A stretch of 64,000 nt of DNA from positions 3,832,001 through 3,896,000 of the forward strand of contig NZ_CP060137.1 of the NCBI RefSeq assembly GCF_014235785.1, written 5' to 3'. Below the pieces are notes generated by a model that was not told where the DNA came from, searched no databases, and worked only from the letters and a program-made list of their open reading frames with translations. Source of the stretch: Bacillus sp. PAMC26568 (GTDB lineage Bacteria; Bacillota; Bacilli; Bacillales; Bacillaceae). Position 1 is the stretch's first letter. The number at the start of each line of letters is the position of its first letter. The translations under genes and the position numbers were made by a program. This document shows, piece after piece, positions 51,500 through 60,156 of this stretch.

Positions 51500-51878
51500 A
51501 TAGGTTCTTCAATGGACTGAATTGTCTTTGGTTTTCAATAATCTCATTAGAGAACACGTTGACGTATTGCTTGGTCATTTCAACGTTGTGTGTCTTAGGA
51601 TTCTCTGAGGTTCCAACACATTCGATCCGTTCTCATCACACATTCTTCCAAACGTGTGACCGAACTTGTGGCAATTGACAATGATTCCAACCTTGTCTCC
51701 ATATTGACTCACACACTGTTGAACTATTCTATTTGCCAATGGTTCTCAGTCAATGACCATGAACGTTAAAACAGTTTCAAGAAGGTTCTAATTCATTTCG
51801 GTAAGTGAGTCATTCTCTTGTGAAGAATACCTTATTCAATTCCTGTTTCGTCAATGGATTGTTATGTCTTTTTACCAT
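51498..51878 (-). pseudogene. Tyrosine recombinase (phage integrase) remnant
   Basis: Several frames must be joined. C-terminus: NVEMTKQYVNVFSNEIIENQ, then RQFSPLKNL, the Tyr-containing end of phage integrases. Before it in another frame: KFGHTFGRMCDENGSNVLEP, then QRIL, the HxxR box. The 5' piece reads MVKRHNNPLTKQELNKVFFT, R, stop. Multiple frameshifts and stops: dead. Confidence 0.8.
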
Positions 51879-52246
51879 GTCCGTCTATCCTTTGCAAAAG
51901 GGCCATTTAATGGAATAAGCATAATATTATGATCTTTTAATGAGTAGGTAATCATTGGCGGTGTACTGAATATGGGCATATCAGCCATCTTCATTGTACA
52001 ACGTTTGCTTACTGTAATATGCTTCTCTTCCGGTGTGTAAGGTTCAGGATTGCCTAGAGAGGTGGTGTGATATCCGATAACTTTCTCCGGATAATCTAAG
52101 CACAGCAATTCAAGAATACTGGACCCCAACTCATAACCGTGCCCTCTAAACTTCTCGTAACCTATAATGCATAAGTAATAAGCTTTGAATCGATTACTTT
52201 GCAATAAAGCAATACTATTTATTGCAAGAAAAGGAACCATTATCAT
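51872..52246 (-). CDS. Hypothetical protein, possibly a GNAT-like fragment
   Basis: 124 aa. The middle (IIGYEKFRGHGYELGSSILE, then LLCLDYPEKVIGYHTTSLGN) is reminiscent of a GNAT acetyl-CoA loop but the match is loose; the tail (FSTPPMITYSLKDHNIMLIP) has no recognised motif. No good ribosome site stands before the Met codons, and the 3' end overlaps the integrase relic. It may be a partial gene. Confidence 0.4.
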   Translation of the reverse strand: MIMVPFLAINSIALLQSNRFKAYYLCIIGYEKFRGHGYELGSSILELLCLDYPEKVIGYHTTSLGNPEPYTPEEKHITVSKRCTMKMADMPIFSTPPMITYSLKDHNIMLIPLNGPFAKDRRTW

Positions 52247-52368
52247 TTCAAACGAATATAAAAAAAAGTGAATATTTTACTTTACCATGATGATTAACTA
52301 CTCCACAACAATATATGAAGAGTATTATACAAAATAACTAAATCTTTTTATTAAATGGGAGTGCTTGA

Positions 52369-55077
52369 ATGCAGACAATTGTATTTATCGGTACCTACCT
52401 GGCAGGAAGCAGCAGGGAAGGGATGAAGGCCGCAAAAGAACTTGGGTATTACACCATTTTATTTACATCAACCAAAATATATCAAAGGATTAGAGGTGAA
52501 TTTACGGAAGTCGATGAATTAATTTATTTGGAGGATATGAGTTCAGCAAATTTATATAATCAGTGTAAAGCCATTCAAGAAAAAGGATTCGAAATCAGAC
52601 TCTGTATCAGCTATATCGACCCAAACATTTCCAAATCCGCAAAGTTATCCGAACAGCTAAATCTTGCTCAGGTATCGACAGAAGCACTGGCTAAAATCGA
52701 AAATAAAGCCATTGTGAGGGATGTATTAAAGGACCATCCATCCACACCCTTTTTTAAAGTCTATACCGGTGAGGAACCGATAGAGCATGGTTTACAGGAA
52801 TACCGTGAACATTTACCGTTAGTATTAAAATATCCGGTTTCCAATGGATCACAGAACGTTTTCTTAGTGGATTCGGAAGAAAAATTCACAAACAGACTGA
52901 AGGCTATGCGGAGTAAACAAAGTAAGCCAGTACTCATAGAAGAATATGTAACCGGAACCCAATATGTTATTGAGGTTTTAGTTTATAAAGGGAAAGTTAC
53001 CATAGCTGGCGTCATTGAACAGGAAATCAATGATCATTTTGTCGTGACCGGTTATTCTTATCCAGCGGTCCTTGATAAGGAAGCACAGGGAAAATTACAG
53101 GAATGTGTGAAAAGCATCATTACCAACTTAGGGCTTCAAACAGGCAGCTGCCATTTTGAAATGAGATTGAAAAATGGCGAATGGAAGCTAATCGAAATCA
53201 ATCCCAGAATGTCCGGCGGGGCGATGAATGACATCTTCAAGGAAGGTACCGGAATCGATCTGGCAAAAGAGACCTTGAAATTATATCTGGGAGAAGAACC
53301 AGAAGCCGAATTTAAGAGCAAAAAATATGTGTTTACCCAATATGTAACGGTTAACCAAAAAGGCCGATTGATAAAAGTGACAGGACAGGAACAGGCTTCG
53401 AATAGGATCGGGGTAACCAAAGTGTTAGTAATTCCCCGAAAAGGTGCCCTTTTAAGACCCCCTACAATTATGGGTAATCGATATGCCTATGTTATAGCAG
53501 CTTCGGATAAACCGGACCAATCAAGAGTCATTGCCAAACAGGCCGCACAAGAAATAAAGTTCCACCTCGATCCATTTGGATACAACGAACTCCATCCAAT
53601 TGGATACAAGGAAATTTTACCACAAGAGACCTTTAAAGAGCCCTTTGATTTCCCGCCGAGTTCCCTAATTGAGCTTTGCGGTAGCAGAACCAGTTTTATG
53701 AAAAATCTATATCTAAGACAAATTATCCCGATTATTGATGGAACCATCATTAGCCAAACTGAAAATGATCCTTTGATTCAACATGTCAGTTTTCGAAACT
53801 ATAATCCGATCACAAGCGGCACATTGGTATTCTTCCCTAATAAATCCAGACTGGAAAGGAATCTTAACTTAAAATCCTGTGTCATTGTAACACAAAATCC
53901 CCTTTTGTTTCAGGACTTGAATAAATCTTATACAATTGTGGCGGTCAAGAATTCTAAAATAGCTTTTGAAAAATTTGTAAAATTTTACCGTACCCTTTTT
54001 TCAATCCCGGTTATCGGTATTACCGGAACTGCTGGAAAAACGACAACAAAGGATATGGTTGCTCACATTTTAGAAACTTACAGGAATGTAGTAAAAACCA
54101 TAAGGAGTCAAAATAGTGGTTATCAAAACCTGCGTAATTTACTGCAAATCAATGATCAGACAGATGTAGCAGTGTTTGAATTTGGGATAGGATCACGAGG
54201 AGCAATGGATTATTTCGGCAGAATCTTCCAACCAAGCATAGGCGTTATCACCAATATCGCTACAGACCACGGGTCAGGTTTTAAAACACAACAGGATTAC
54301 ACCAATGAAAAAGCTAAATTGGCAGCAATTATAAATAAAAATAACGGAACCCTCATACTAAATAGTGATGACCGAAATATCCATAATTTGGATTTAAGCT
54401 ATTTTGAAAGTCAAATCATAACTTTTGGGCTTAGTAATCATGCTCAGTTTAAGGCGGATCACATCCAATATGACGAAAATGGCATGGAGTTTTCCGTACA
54501 TTACGGCAGTGAAGTATATGAATGCAGGATAAATGCTTTTGGAAAACATAATGTCTATAATGCGCTTGCCGCACTTGCAGTATCTACAAGTCTGGGGTTA
54601 CAGATAAAAGATGTGGTTAAGAGGTTGGAGAGTTTCCGTCCCTTGGAGAGACATTTGCAAATTAGAAAAGGGATTAATAATTGTACACTAATTGATGATA
54701 CATGGAATACAAATTCTAAATCAGCTGAAGCTGCACTTGAAGTTCTCGCAAATCTCTCCAGAGGAAGAAAAACAATTGCTGTACTAGGAGATGTAGAGGA
54801 ACTGGAGCATTTTTCAGAGAGCGAACATAAAAAAATCGGTGCATTTGTTCATAAATATAAAATCAATACACTAGTTACTGTTGGAAAACAAGCCAAATTT
54901 ATTGCACAACAGGCTAGAAAGCTTGGTATGGGCGACAGAAACATTTTTATGTTTGAGCATCAAGAAGGATTGGTTTCATTACTTGAAAATATCTCGGATT
55001 CCAACAGTATTGTATTAGTAAAGGCATCGATGAGAGATTCTTTTGAGGATACCATGAACAAACTAATTATTGAATGA
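52369..55077 (+). CDS. ATP-grasp / Mur-ligase fusion protein
   Basis: 902 aa, intact, GGGAGTG site before ATG. N-terminal half (1-about 400): pre-ATP-grasp domain (IVFIGTYLAGSSREGMKAAK) and a carbamoyl-phosphate-synthetase-like ATP-grasp ligase with LPLVLKYPVSNGSQNVFLVD, PVLIEEYVTGTQYVIEVLVY and metal ligands in CHFEMRLKNGEWKLIEINPR (about 261-280). C-terminal half (about 440-902): MurF-like ligase with GITGTAGKTTTKDMVAHILE (P-loop 553-559), FEFGIGSRGAMDYFGRIFQP, ITNIATDHGSGF, FGKHNVYNALAALAVS and DDTWNTNSKSAEAALEVLA. Two separate ATP-dependent carboxylate-amine ligase modules in one chain, as in cyanophycin synthetase, but from a different ATP-grasp class. Product unknown. Stands alone. Confidence 0.88.
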   Translation: MQTIVFIGTYLAGSSREGMKAAKELGYYTILFTSTKIYQRIRGEFTEVDELIYLEDMSSANLYNQCKAIQEKGFEIRLCISYIDPNISKSAKLSEQLNLAQVSTEALAKIENKAIVRDVLKDHPSTPFFKVYTGEEPIEHGLQEYREHLPLVLKYPVSNGSQNVFLVDSEEKFTNRLKAMRSKQSKPVLIEEYVTGTQYVIEVLVYKGKVTIAGVIEQEINDHFVVTGYSYPAVLDKEAQGKLQECVKSIITNLGLQTGSCHFEMRLKNGEWKLIEINPRMSGGAMNDIFKEGTGIDLAKETLKLYLGEEPEAEFKSKKYVFTQYVTVNQKGRLIKVTGQEQASNRIGVTKVLVIPRKGALLRPPTIMGNRYAYVIAASDKPDQSRVIAKQAAQEIKFHLDPFGYNELHPIGYKEILPQETFKEPFDFPPSSLIELCGSRTSFMKNLYLRQIIPIIDGTIISQTENDPLIQHVSFRNYNPITSGTLVFFPNKSRLERNLNLKSCVIVTQNPLLFQDLNKSYTIVAVKNSKIAFEKFVKFYRTLFSIPVIGITGTAGKTTTKDMVAHILETYRNVVKTIRSQNSGYQNLRNLLQINDQTDVAVFEFGIGSRGAMDYFGRIFQPSIGVITNIATDHGSGFKTQQDYTNEKAKLAAIINKNNGTLILNSDDRNIHNLDLSYFESQIITFGLSNHAQFKADHIQYDENGMEFSVHYGSEVYECRINAFGKHNVYNALAALAVSTSLGLQIKDVVKRLESFRPLERHLQIRKGINNCTLIDDTWNTNSKSAEAALEVLANLSRGRKTIAVLGDVEELEHFSESEHKKIGAFVHKYKINTLVTVGKQAKFIAQQARKLGMGDRNIFMFEHQEGLVSLLENISDSNSIVLVKASMRDSFEDTMNKLIIE

Positions 55078-55087
55078 TGCCAATCTT

Positions 55088-55122
55088 ACAAAAGTTTTAT
55101 TAATACAATCGGCTTTTGTTTA
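55088..55122 (+). terminator. Weak stem-loop after the fusion gene
   Basis: ACAAAAG ... CTTTTGTT with a 19-base interior, AT-rich. Confidence 0.4.
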
Positions 55123-55256
55123 TTGAATAATGAAGGCAATTGTTTTTTATATTTATTCTTTATATATTATTGGGTCCATGTATAAGAACTTGCAAGTATT
55201 AATATGCCTGAAAGATTTAAACTTCAACTACAAAATGTGTAAGAGCTTTAAATGAT

Positions 55257-55326
55257 TCTTCAACAATCGGGCGCAATTGTTGAGCAAGTGTAAGAAGACC
55301 GACATATAAAGTTGGTCTTTTTATTT
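55257..55326. terminator. Two adjacent hairpins in the 55.1-55.4 kb gap
   Basis: TCAACAAT/ATTGTTGA around CGGGCGCA (55259-55283), then AAGACC..AC/GT..GGTCTTTTTATT (55294-55326). The second is terminator-like on the plus strand. No gene is supported in 55123-55427. Confidence 0.6.
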
Positions 55327-55375
55327 TCGAATGAAACACAAGTAAGGTTTTTTGTAGGTAAATAGGCAAAAAATT

Positions 55376-55422
55376 AGGTAGCAGTATAACTAAGCACTTC
55401 ACTTAATTACACTGCTACCAGT
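55376..55422. terminator. Inverted repeat after the terminase relic
   Basis: GGTAGCAGT ... ACTGCTACC, 9-bp arms about 25 bp apart with partial inner pairing. Confidence 0.5.
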
Positions 55423-55427
55423 AGTCT

Positions 55428-55786
55428 TTATACTCTTCCAAGGATTTTAAGAAGTGGGTCATTACTCAAATCCTCCGGTTTAGCTTGTTCTTCTTTGAAT
55501 TTTTGTGCTGCATCTAATCCAATCAATTTAAAACTCTCGATAAGTTTAGCTTGAGCTTTCATCGCTGTACTAACGCTCGGATGTTCTTTTTTGCCATGTG
55601 GCCCCATTATCGTATATCCATCTTGAAAAAGTTCTCGTTCACAAGCTTCAACTGTCGCGAGGTTAAAAGCGAGTCGTTCAATTATAATTCGGTTAGTTGC
55701 GTTTAGCTTACTAAGCTTCTCCAGCTCTTTAACTACATAATCAAATATTTGATTGCAATTTCATCAAAATGATGTGGTGCTTTCAT
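55428..55786 (-). pseudogene. Phage terminase small subunit (P27 type), frameshifted
   Basis: Start MKAPHHFDEIA with a good AAGGAG site. Then a one-base loss shifts the frame; the downstream frame reads FDYVVKELEKLSKLNATNRI, then LATVEACERELFQDGYTIMG, HPSVSTAMKAQAKLIESFKL and IGLDAAQKFKEEQAKPEDLS, the P27 small-terminase pattern. Without the shift it would be about 118 residues. No large terminase or other virion genes nearby. Confidence 0.8.
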
Positions 55787-55826
55787 GCACACATCTCCTT
55801 TACAAATTTTTACATAAAAATAGTTT

Positions 55827-56459
55827 TTATAAAAAATTCAGATAGTGAAAGTGAACCCCCTCTACAGTAACATCAGAGAGGTATACTGTTCTTTCAAATA
55901 AATTTTTAGTTTTTCTAACTATATTTGAATTATCCATTACATCATTTACTTCTATTCCTACTAGCTCAGATAAACGAACACCTGTATCTAAAAAGATTAA
56001 TATTATTACTTCATCCCTAAAGCCAATGAACGATTTTTGCTTTCGAATCGTCTTTAACAATTTTTCAATCTCTTTATTTTCTAAGGTTTCAATTGTCTTT
56101 TGTCTGTCTCTTAGCAGCTTAATATTTCTCATTGGATTTATATCAATATGCTTGTTTTTAGATAGAAAATTGTAAAAAGATCTTAGAGCTCTCAAACGAG
56201 TATTAATACTTGTTACCTTCATGAGTTGTTTGCTTTGCAAAATGAATGATTCAATATCAATCTGCTGACAATCAACTAAATGCTTATTGATAATTTTTTT
56301 CGCTGCATGGAATTCGTTTTTATAATACTCAATGGTAGCTGGTCTCAAGTTTCTTAAATAACAATCTCTAAAGAAGATTTCAAAAGCTTCATCATCTGTT
56401 ATTTTTTTCTTAAGCATTAGTAATTCTTCATTTGTAAGTTTTCCTCTTCTTCCCACCAC
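55827..56459 (-). CDS. Tyrosine recombinase, C-terminally truncated
   Basis: 210 aa. N-terminal SAM-like core-binding domain about 30-115 (CYLRNLRPATIEYYKNEFHA), then the start of the catalytic domain with the first Arg (LDTGVRLSELVGIEVNDV). The HxxR box and the nucleophilic Tyr are absent; the frame ends shortly after VRKTKNLFERTVYLSDVTVE. A normal enzyme has about 300-370 residues, so this one is inactive. It abuts the terminase relic, which fits a deletion, and lies next to the tRNA-Leu-like repeat, the usual position of an integrase. Confidence 0.8.
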   Translation of the reverse strand: MVGRRGKLTNEELLMLKKKITDDEAFEIFFRDCYLRNLRPATIEYYKNEFHAAKKIINKHLVDCQQIDIESFILQSKQLMKVTSINTRLRALRSFYNFLSKNKHIDINPMRNIKLLRDRQKTIETLENKEIEKLLKTIRKQKSFIGFRDEVIILIFLDTGVRLSELVGIEVNDVMDNSNIVRKTKNLFERTVYLSDVTVEGVHFHYLNFL

Positions 56460-56468
56460 AACCTCCTA

Positions 56469-56494
56469 CGCACACGATTCGACGCACACGATTT
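56469..56494. repeat. Direct repeat before the recombinase start
   Basis: ACGCACACGATT at 56469-56480 and 56483-56494, 14 bp apart. Could be arm-type integrase or excisionase sites. Confidence 0.5.
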
Positions 56495-56521
56495 TCAATT
56501 ATTTATGTCGTGTTATAAAAC

Positions 56522-56612
56522 AAAAAAAGACCTCAACATAATCGTTGAAGTCTTGATTTCTATAGATCTTAGATACCGGTGCCGGGGTTGAACCGGCACT
56601 TCAGAGGAAAGT
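56522..56612 (-). other. tRNA-Leu 3' end plus terminator copy: probable attachment site
   Basis: Matches 61140-61225 along its length: terminator AGACCTCAACATAATCGTTG AAGTCTT, then TACCGGTGCCGGGGTTGAAC CGGCACTTCAGAGGAA, the acceptor, T-arm and variable-loop part of tRNA-Leu. The T-arm still pairs perfectly. The 5' half of the tRNA is missing. It differs from the functional copy at a dozen or so positions, so the copy is old or came from another strain. Confidence 0.75.
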
Positions 56613-56629
56613 AACGTAAAAGAAACACG

Positions 56630-56664
56630 AAAAATCCGTTCCCACACTGTGAGAAACGGATAAT
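56630..56664. terminator. Hairpin beside the attachment-like site
   Basis: ATCCGTTCCCACAC / TGTGAGAAACGGAT, near-perfect. A further degenerate T-arm-like stretch lies at 56712-56752. Nothing else in 56613-56779. Confidence 0.5.
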
Positions 56665-56779
56665 ATTTCGGTGAAATACACGTTTGTTTAGACATTAACC
56701 ATCTGAAAAATAACACCCGACAGCTAGGGTCTAACCCGAACTCCGGAGGAATACATTAGATGATATGCATATTTGATTC

Positions 56780-59425
56780 CTAATTTTCCCCATTAATTCC
56801 CAGCTTTATTTCATAACTCTTTCCATTACTATTCTCTGAATCTATATGAATTAATGCCTTATTAATGGATACTGAGGTTTTTACTCCTTCACTTGCTGAT
56901 ATTACACTAGGATTAGGAATGTGGATTTCCAGCTTCATTTTATTTAATTTGAGCGTTGGATCAGAAACGGCGATCGTTACAGTTTCTCCATCATTCCTAA
57001 CAAGAATGGATGCTTGGTTATAAGAGGTGAGATTGCTTACTGTCGTCTTTTTACCTCCAAAGAAATTAAATCCCTGTAATCCGAGGGGGGAGTTTTCAAC
57101 CGCATGAACATCTGCCGTGTTTGCCAAAATCTTTATACTTGGCTTATCCGCATATTCTTTCGTTTGATCCTGGTCTAAATTTGGCAATATGCAATATGCA
57201 TATTTTACATTTTGCGGATTTTCCCCATGGTTCATTCCTAATGTAAAATAATTCTTGGCTATTTTTGTATCTGGGTTAGATGTACGTATTTTCTTTAGAC
57301 TTTCCGTAACTGTTTCTTTAGAGAAATTAATTGCAGCAGGCTCTGGAAAGTAATATCCCACCTGGGTTCCCTTTTCATTCGTTTTAAAATTGGCCCATTT
57401 GAGTTGATATTCTCCATTATCCGGATTGCTTAATAGATTATTATCATATGTCTCACCAATAATAGTACTTGTTTCATTCATATCAAACATTCTATTATCA
57501 ATCGTGGTAATAACCTCTCTCCCCAATTCATCCATTATACCCGATCCCATTAGAACAATTTCATTATCAAACATAAATGCAGATTTATTGGCGTTTGCAT
57601 TTTTATATACAACAAGATCATCAGGTAATAATCCGTCTTGTTTGTCCTTATATCCTATTTCATCTCCAAGCTGGATTCCAGATACTCCATACTTACCCAG
57701 CTTTACCCCGCCTGAGAATTGATTCGTACTTGCTGGAAAATATACATATTTGTTTTGAGACGGTGATGAGGAATAAAAATCCAATGGATGATTCCTATTT
57801 TCATAATAGAGCATTCCGCCATATAGTTCCGGAATTGTTTTTCTTTCTTCTACCGGCACAGTAGTTCCAGGGAACTTAAAAGGATTTAGTGTGGCAAAAT
57901 AATTCGCTCCGAATGATTTTGTCTGATCCCTTCCTGACAGATACAAATAATAAGCACCATCACCCTGAAACCACGGCATTAGATTTTCACCGCTCATATA
58001 CTCATACTTACCGATCCTATCAGAACTTCTTGAGAACGCGAAACTGTATTTATCTCTCACATGGACCGTTTTATCCATCAAGTTAAAAGGATAATGATTT
58101 TCGCTAATCTCATTTTTAGCTACTATCCCAGAATCATTCATAATATTATTGAAATCCACGATAGCGTTTAGAGAACTGAAAGACGCGGTTGAGATGTTCC
58201 CTTTAATGGAAGCAGCAATATATTTTATATTAGACTTTAATTTCTCACTCTCTTCCATACTGAGATGCTTACTTATACCAACCATTCCCTCGACAATACT
58301 ATAGACATCCTGATACCCTGTTCCAGTCCTTGAAACCGCTCTTCCTTTCACTATTTCCATCATATAACCTTCAAAAATAACAGGAATGAAACCTTTATAG
58401 ATCCATCCTTTTACAGTTGGAACTAATATTTCTTTTGGATCATATTTACTTCCATGAAGAATATTCATGGTTTGGACAATGCGATCTAATAATACTTTCC
58501 CATATGAGCCTGTATAGGCTACTCGTTCATGTTGTATGAATGAACCATCCTCATAAAAACCGGCGGAATTTCCATTTATGAGATGATTAGGATCGATGGT
58601 TTTAAAAACAGTAAGAATATTATCTACTGCCTTTGAAACCCTCTCGTCATTCTTAATAATGGCCCCTTGTACGATTCTGTTTGTTGCAATATCAGCAAGG
58701 TTTGCCCCTCTATGGAAGCGGGATGTTAAATCAATATCTCCATTTTTGCCACTCCTTAAGTATTGATCCATAGACTCCACATAAGCATCTATTAAATGCG
58801 GTTTATAAATTCTAATCTCATCTTCTAGCAAAAGTAAAATCTTCGTAATATTAGTAGGCATTCCTATTTCCCATTGAAACCAGTTTCCATAGAAACCTTT
58901 TTGCTGATCTTCAAAGAAATTCGTGTATAACCAATCTAGTCCATCAATTACTTCAGTAATGATCTCTTTATTATTGTATAAATTTATACCGCTTAAATCA
59001 GATCTTTTATAGGTCTTTGCAGCAAGAGCCATTTGGTATAAATATAAATAGGAGTTGCTTAAATTACTTTCACTCGTTCCAAGAGGAACATTTTTAAATA
59101 AATATTTTTCCTCTCCATTCAATCTATCTTCCAATGGAATAAGCGAAGCGAGCCTTGTTTTAGCCGTGTTATGAACAGATTGTATTTTACTGTCTAGTAA
59201 GGGGCTCTTATTTAAACTCTCATTACCCGTAAGATACTCTCTGTAGTTTAATTTCAATTGATCCATCTGATTTGTAACGTCCTCCATACTCTTAATAACT
59301 TCACTTGAGTCTGAGTTTAATTTTTCAGAAGCGTTGACAACCATTCCTGGTTCGTAGATAGGGATTGATAAGAAGGTTGTTAATGAGAGTGACGAAGCTA
59401 TTAGTATTCTACTCTTTTTCTTCAA
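56780..59425 (-). CDS. Secreted polysaccharide lyase, family PL8
   Basis: 881 aa from TTG 59425 (AAAGGAAGTGAG site), which gives a proper Sec signal peptide KKKSRILIASSLSLTTFLSI. PL8 alpha/alpha-toroid about 40-400, with GNWFQWEIGMPTNITKILLL (Asn near 181), GFYEDGSFIQHERVAYTGSY (His299 and Tyr304 acid/base pair) and VSRTGTGYQD (Arg), then a C-terminal beta-sandwich (KYSFAFSRSSDRIGKYEYMS and GENLMPWFQGDGAYYLYLSG). The family cleaves hyaluronan, chondroitin or xanthan by beta-elimination; which one is not clear. No cell-wall anchor. No downstream disaccharide-utilisation genes are adjacent. Confidence 0.9.
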   Translation of the reverse strand: MKKKSRILIASSLSLTTFLSIPIYEPGMVVNASEKLNSDSSEVIKSMEDVTNQMDQLKLNYREYLTGNESLNKSPLLDSKIQSVHNTAKTRLASLIPLEDRLNGEEKYLFKNVPLGTSESNLSNSYLYLYQMALAAKTYKRSDLSGINLYNNKEIITEVIDGLDWLYTNFFEDQQKGFYGNWFQWEIGMPTNITKILLLLEDEIRIYKPHLIDAYVESMDQYLRSGKNGDIDLTSRFHRGANLADIATNRIVQGAIIKNDERVSKAVDNILTVFKTIDPNHLINGNSAGFYEDGSFIQHERVAYTGSYGKVLLDRIVQTMNILHGSKYDPKEILVPTVKGWIYKGFIPVIFEGYMMEIVKGRAVSRTGTGYQDVYSIVEGMVGISKHLSMEESEKLKSNIKYIAASIKGNISTASFSSLNAIVDFNNIMNDSGIVAKNEISENHYPFNLMDKTVHVRDKYSFAFSRSSDRIGKYEYMSGENLMPWFQGDGAYYLYLSGRDQTKSFGANYFATLNPFKFPGTTVPVEERKTIPELYGGMLYYENRNHPLDFYSSSPSQNKYVYFPASTNQFSGGVKLGKYGVSGIQLGDEIGYKDKQDGLLPDDLVVYKNANANKSAFMFDNEIVLMGSGIMDELGREVITTIDNRMFDMNETSTIIGETYDNNLLSNPDNGEYQLKWANFKTNEKGTQVGYYFPEPAAINFSKETVTESLKKIRTSNPDTKIAKNYFTLGMNHGENPQNVKYAYCILPNLDQDQTKEYADKPSIKILANTADVHAVENSPLGLQGFNFFGGKKTTVSNLTSYNQASILVRNDGETVTIAVSDPTLKLNKMKLEIHIPNPSVISASEGVKTSVSINKALIHIDSENSNGKSYEIKLGINGEN

Positions 59426-59661
59426 AATCTCACTTCCTTTAATAAAATTGTTAAGCAAACTAAAGACTATACGAGCTGTTTTTCTTCGAAGGAGGGGTCC
59501 CTTCTTACTTTTACCGACTGATTTTTGGACTTTGCATTATAGGAATTTGCATTTTAATAACTCTAATTTTGGAAATCGCTAAAAAGATTCTTGGTGAGGG
59601 GGGGGGTCAAAAAGGAAAAATAAGTTATTTTATACTTAATTTATCAATTTCACCTCTATTA

Positions 59662-59675
59662 TGCAAGCGCTTTCA
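59662..59675. promoter_or_regulatory. CcpA (cre) site upstream of the PL8 lyase
   Basis: TGCAAGCGCTTTCA matches the cre consensus at all but one position. It lies about 240 bp upstream of the lyase start, so it may control it. The 59426-60080 interval otherwise holds a G-run near 59598 and the methylase relic. Confidence 0.6.
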
Positions 59676-59934
59676 AAATAATTATCTTAATTAGGACTTA
59701 TTTACTGGTAATATTTTCATTATAGGGCATTCTACTAACTTCACCGGACTCCTGTTTATTTTGCCGTGTGATAATAAAATGAAAAAGACTCCGCACAATT
59801 AAGTATAGGTGAAGTATGGATGAAAAGATTAACTGTTTAGAAGCAGTAAGAGAAGACATTGGTTCGTTTTTTCTCTGCTTCATTTGTAGTAGTCGTAGAC
59901 TTCATTTCTCCAAGCATGCTTCAAATTGTCTGAT

Positions 59935-60075
59935 TTAGTCATTGGAAATCGTGTAAACCCTCTCTCTTCGCTGTGGGATTCCGAAGTTACCTGCATTTAG
60001 CACTTCAAATGAATTTGTGTATCCAAGTTCATTCATTCTAGTTAAGAAGACCGTCTCTTGGGTGGTTTTACCTCA
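59935..60075 (-). pseudogene. DNA (cytosine-5)-methyltransferase fragment
   Basis: Reads KTTQETVFLTRMNELGYTNS, then FEVLNAGNFGIPQRRERVYT, then IS and a stop. NAGNFGIPQRRERVYTI is motif VIII of C5 methylases. Motifs I, IV (PC) and the target-recognition part are gone. An adjacent frame (SDNLKHAWRNEVYDYYK) may be another relic. Confidence 0.75.
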
Positions 60076-60090
60076 AAGGTGCTGTAAAAA

Positions 60091-60116
60091 GTTTAGTTTT
60101 ATCTTCCTTTGGGAAT
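60091..60116 (+). promoter_or_regulatory. SigmaB-type promoter of the general stress gene
   Basis: GTTTAG, 14 bp, GGGAAT, close to the sigmaB consensus GTTTAA-N12-15-GGGTAT; 41 bp before the gene. Fits general-stress products downstream. Confidence 0.75.
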
Positions 60117-60156
60117 AAAAACTATGTAGTAATCATCTAAAAAAAGGAGGAAGTCG

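Noticed and set aside
55217..55402. 61-codon minus-strand frame
   Set aside because: It runs through two hairpins and has no ribosome site.
51498..56612. A complete prophage or active integrative element
   Set aside because: Only relics of integrase and small terminase are seen; no capsid, portal, tail, replication or conjugation genes.
59698..59883. 61-codon minus-strand frame
   Set aside because: No ribosome site, no family, and a low-complexity look; it lies in debris downstream of the methylase relic.
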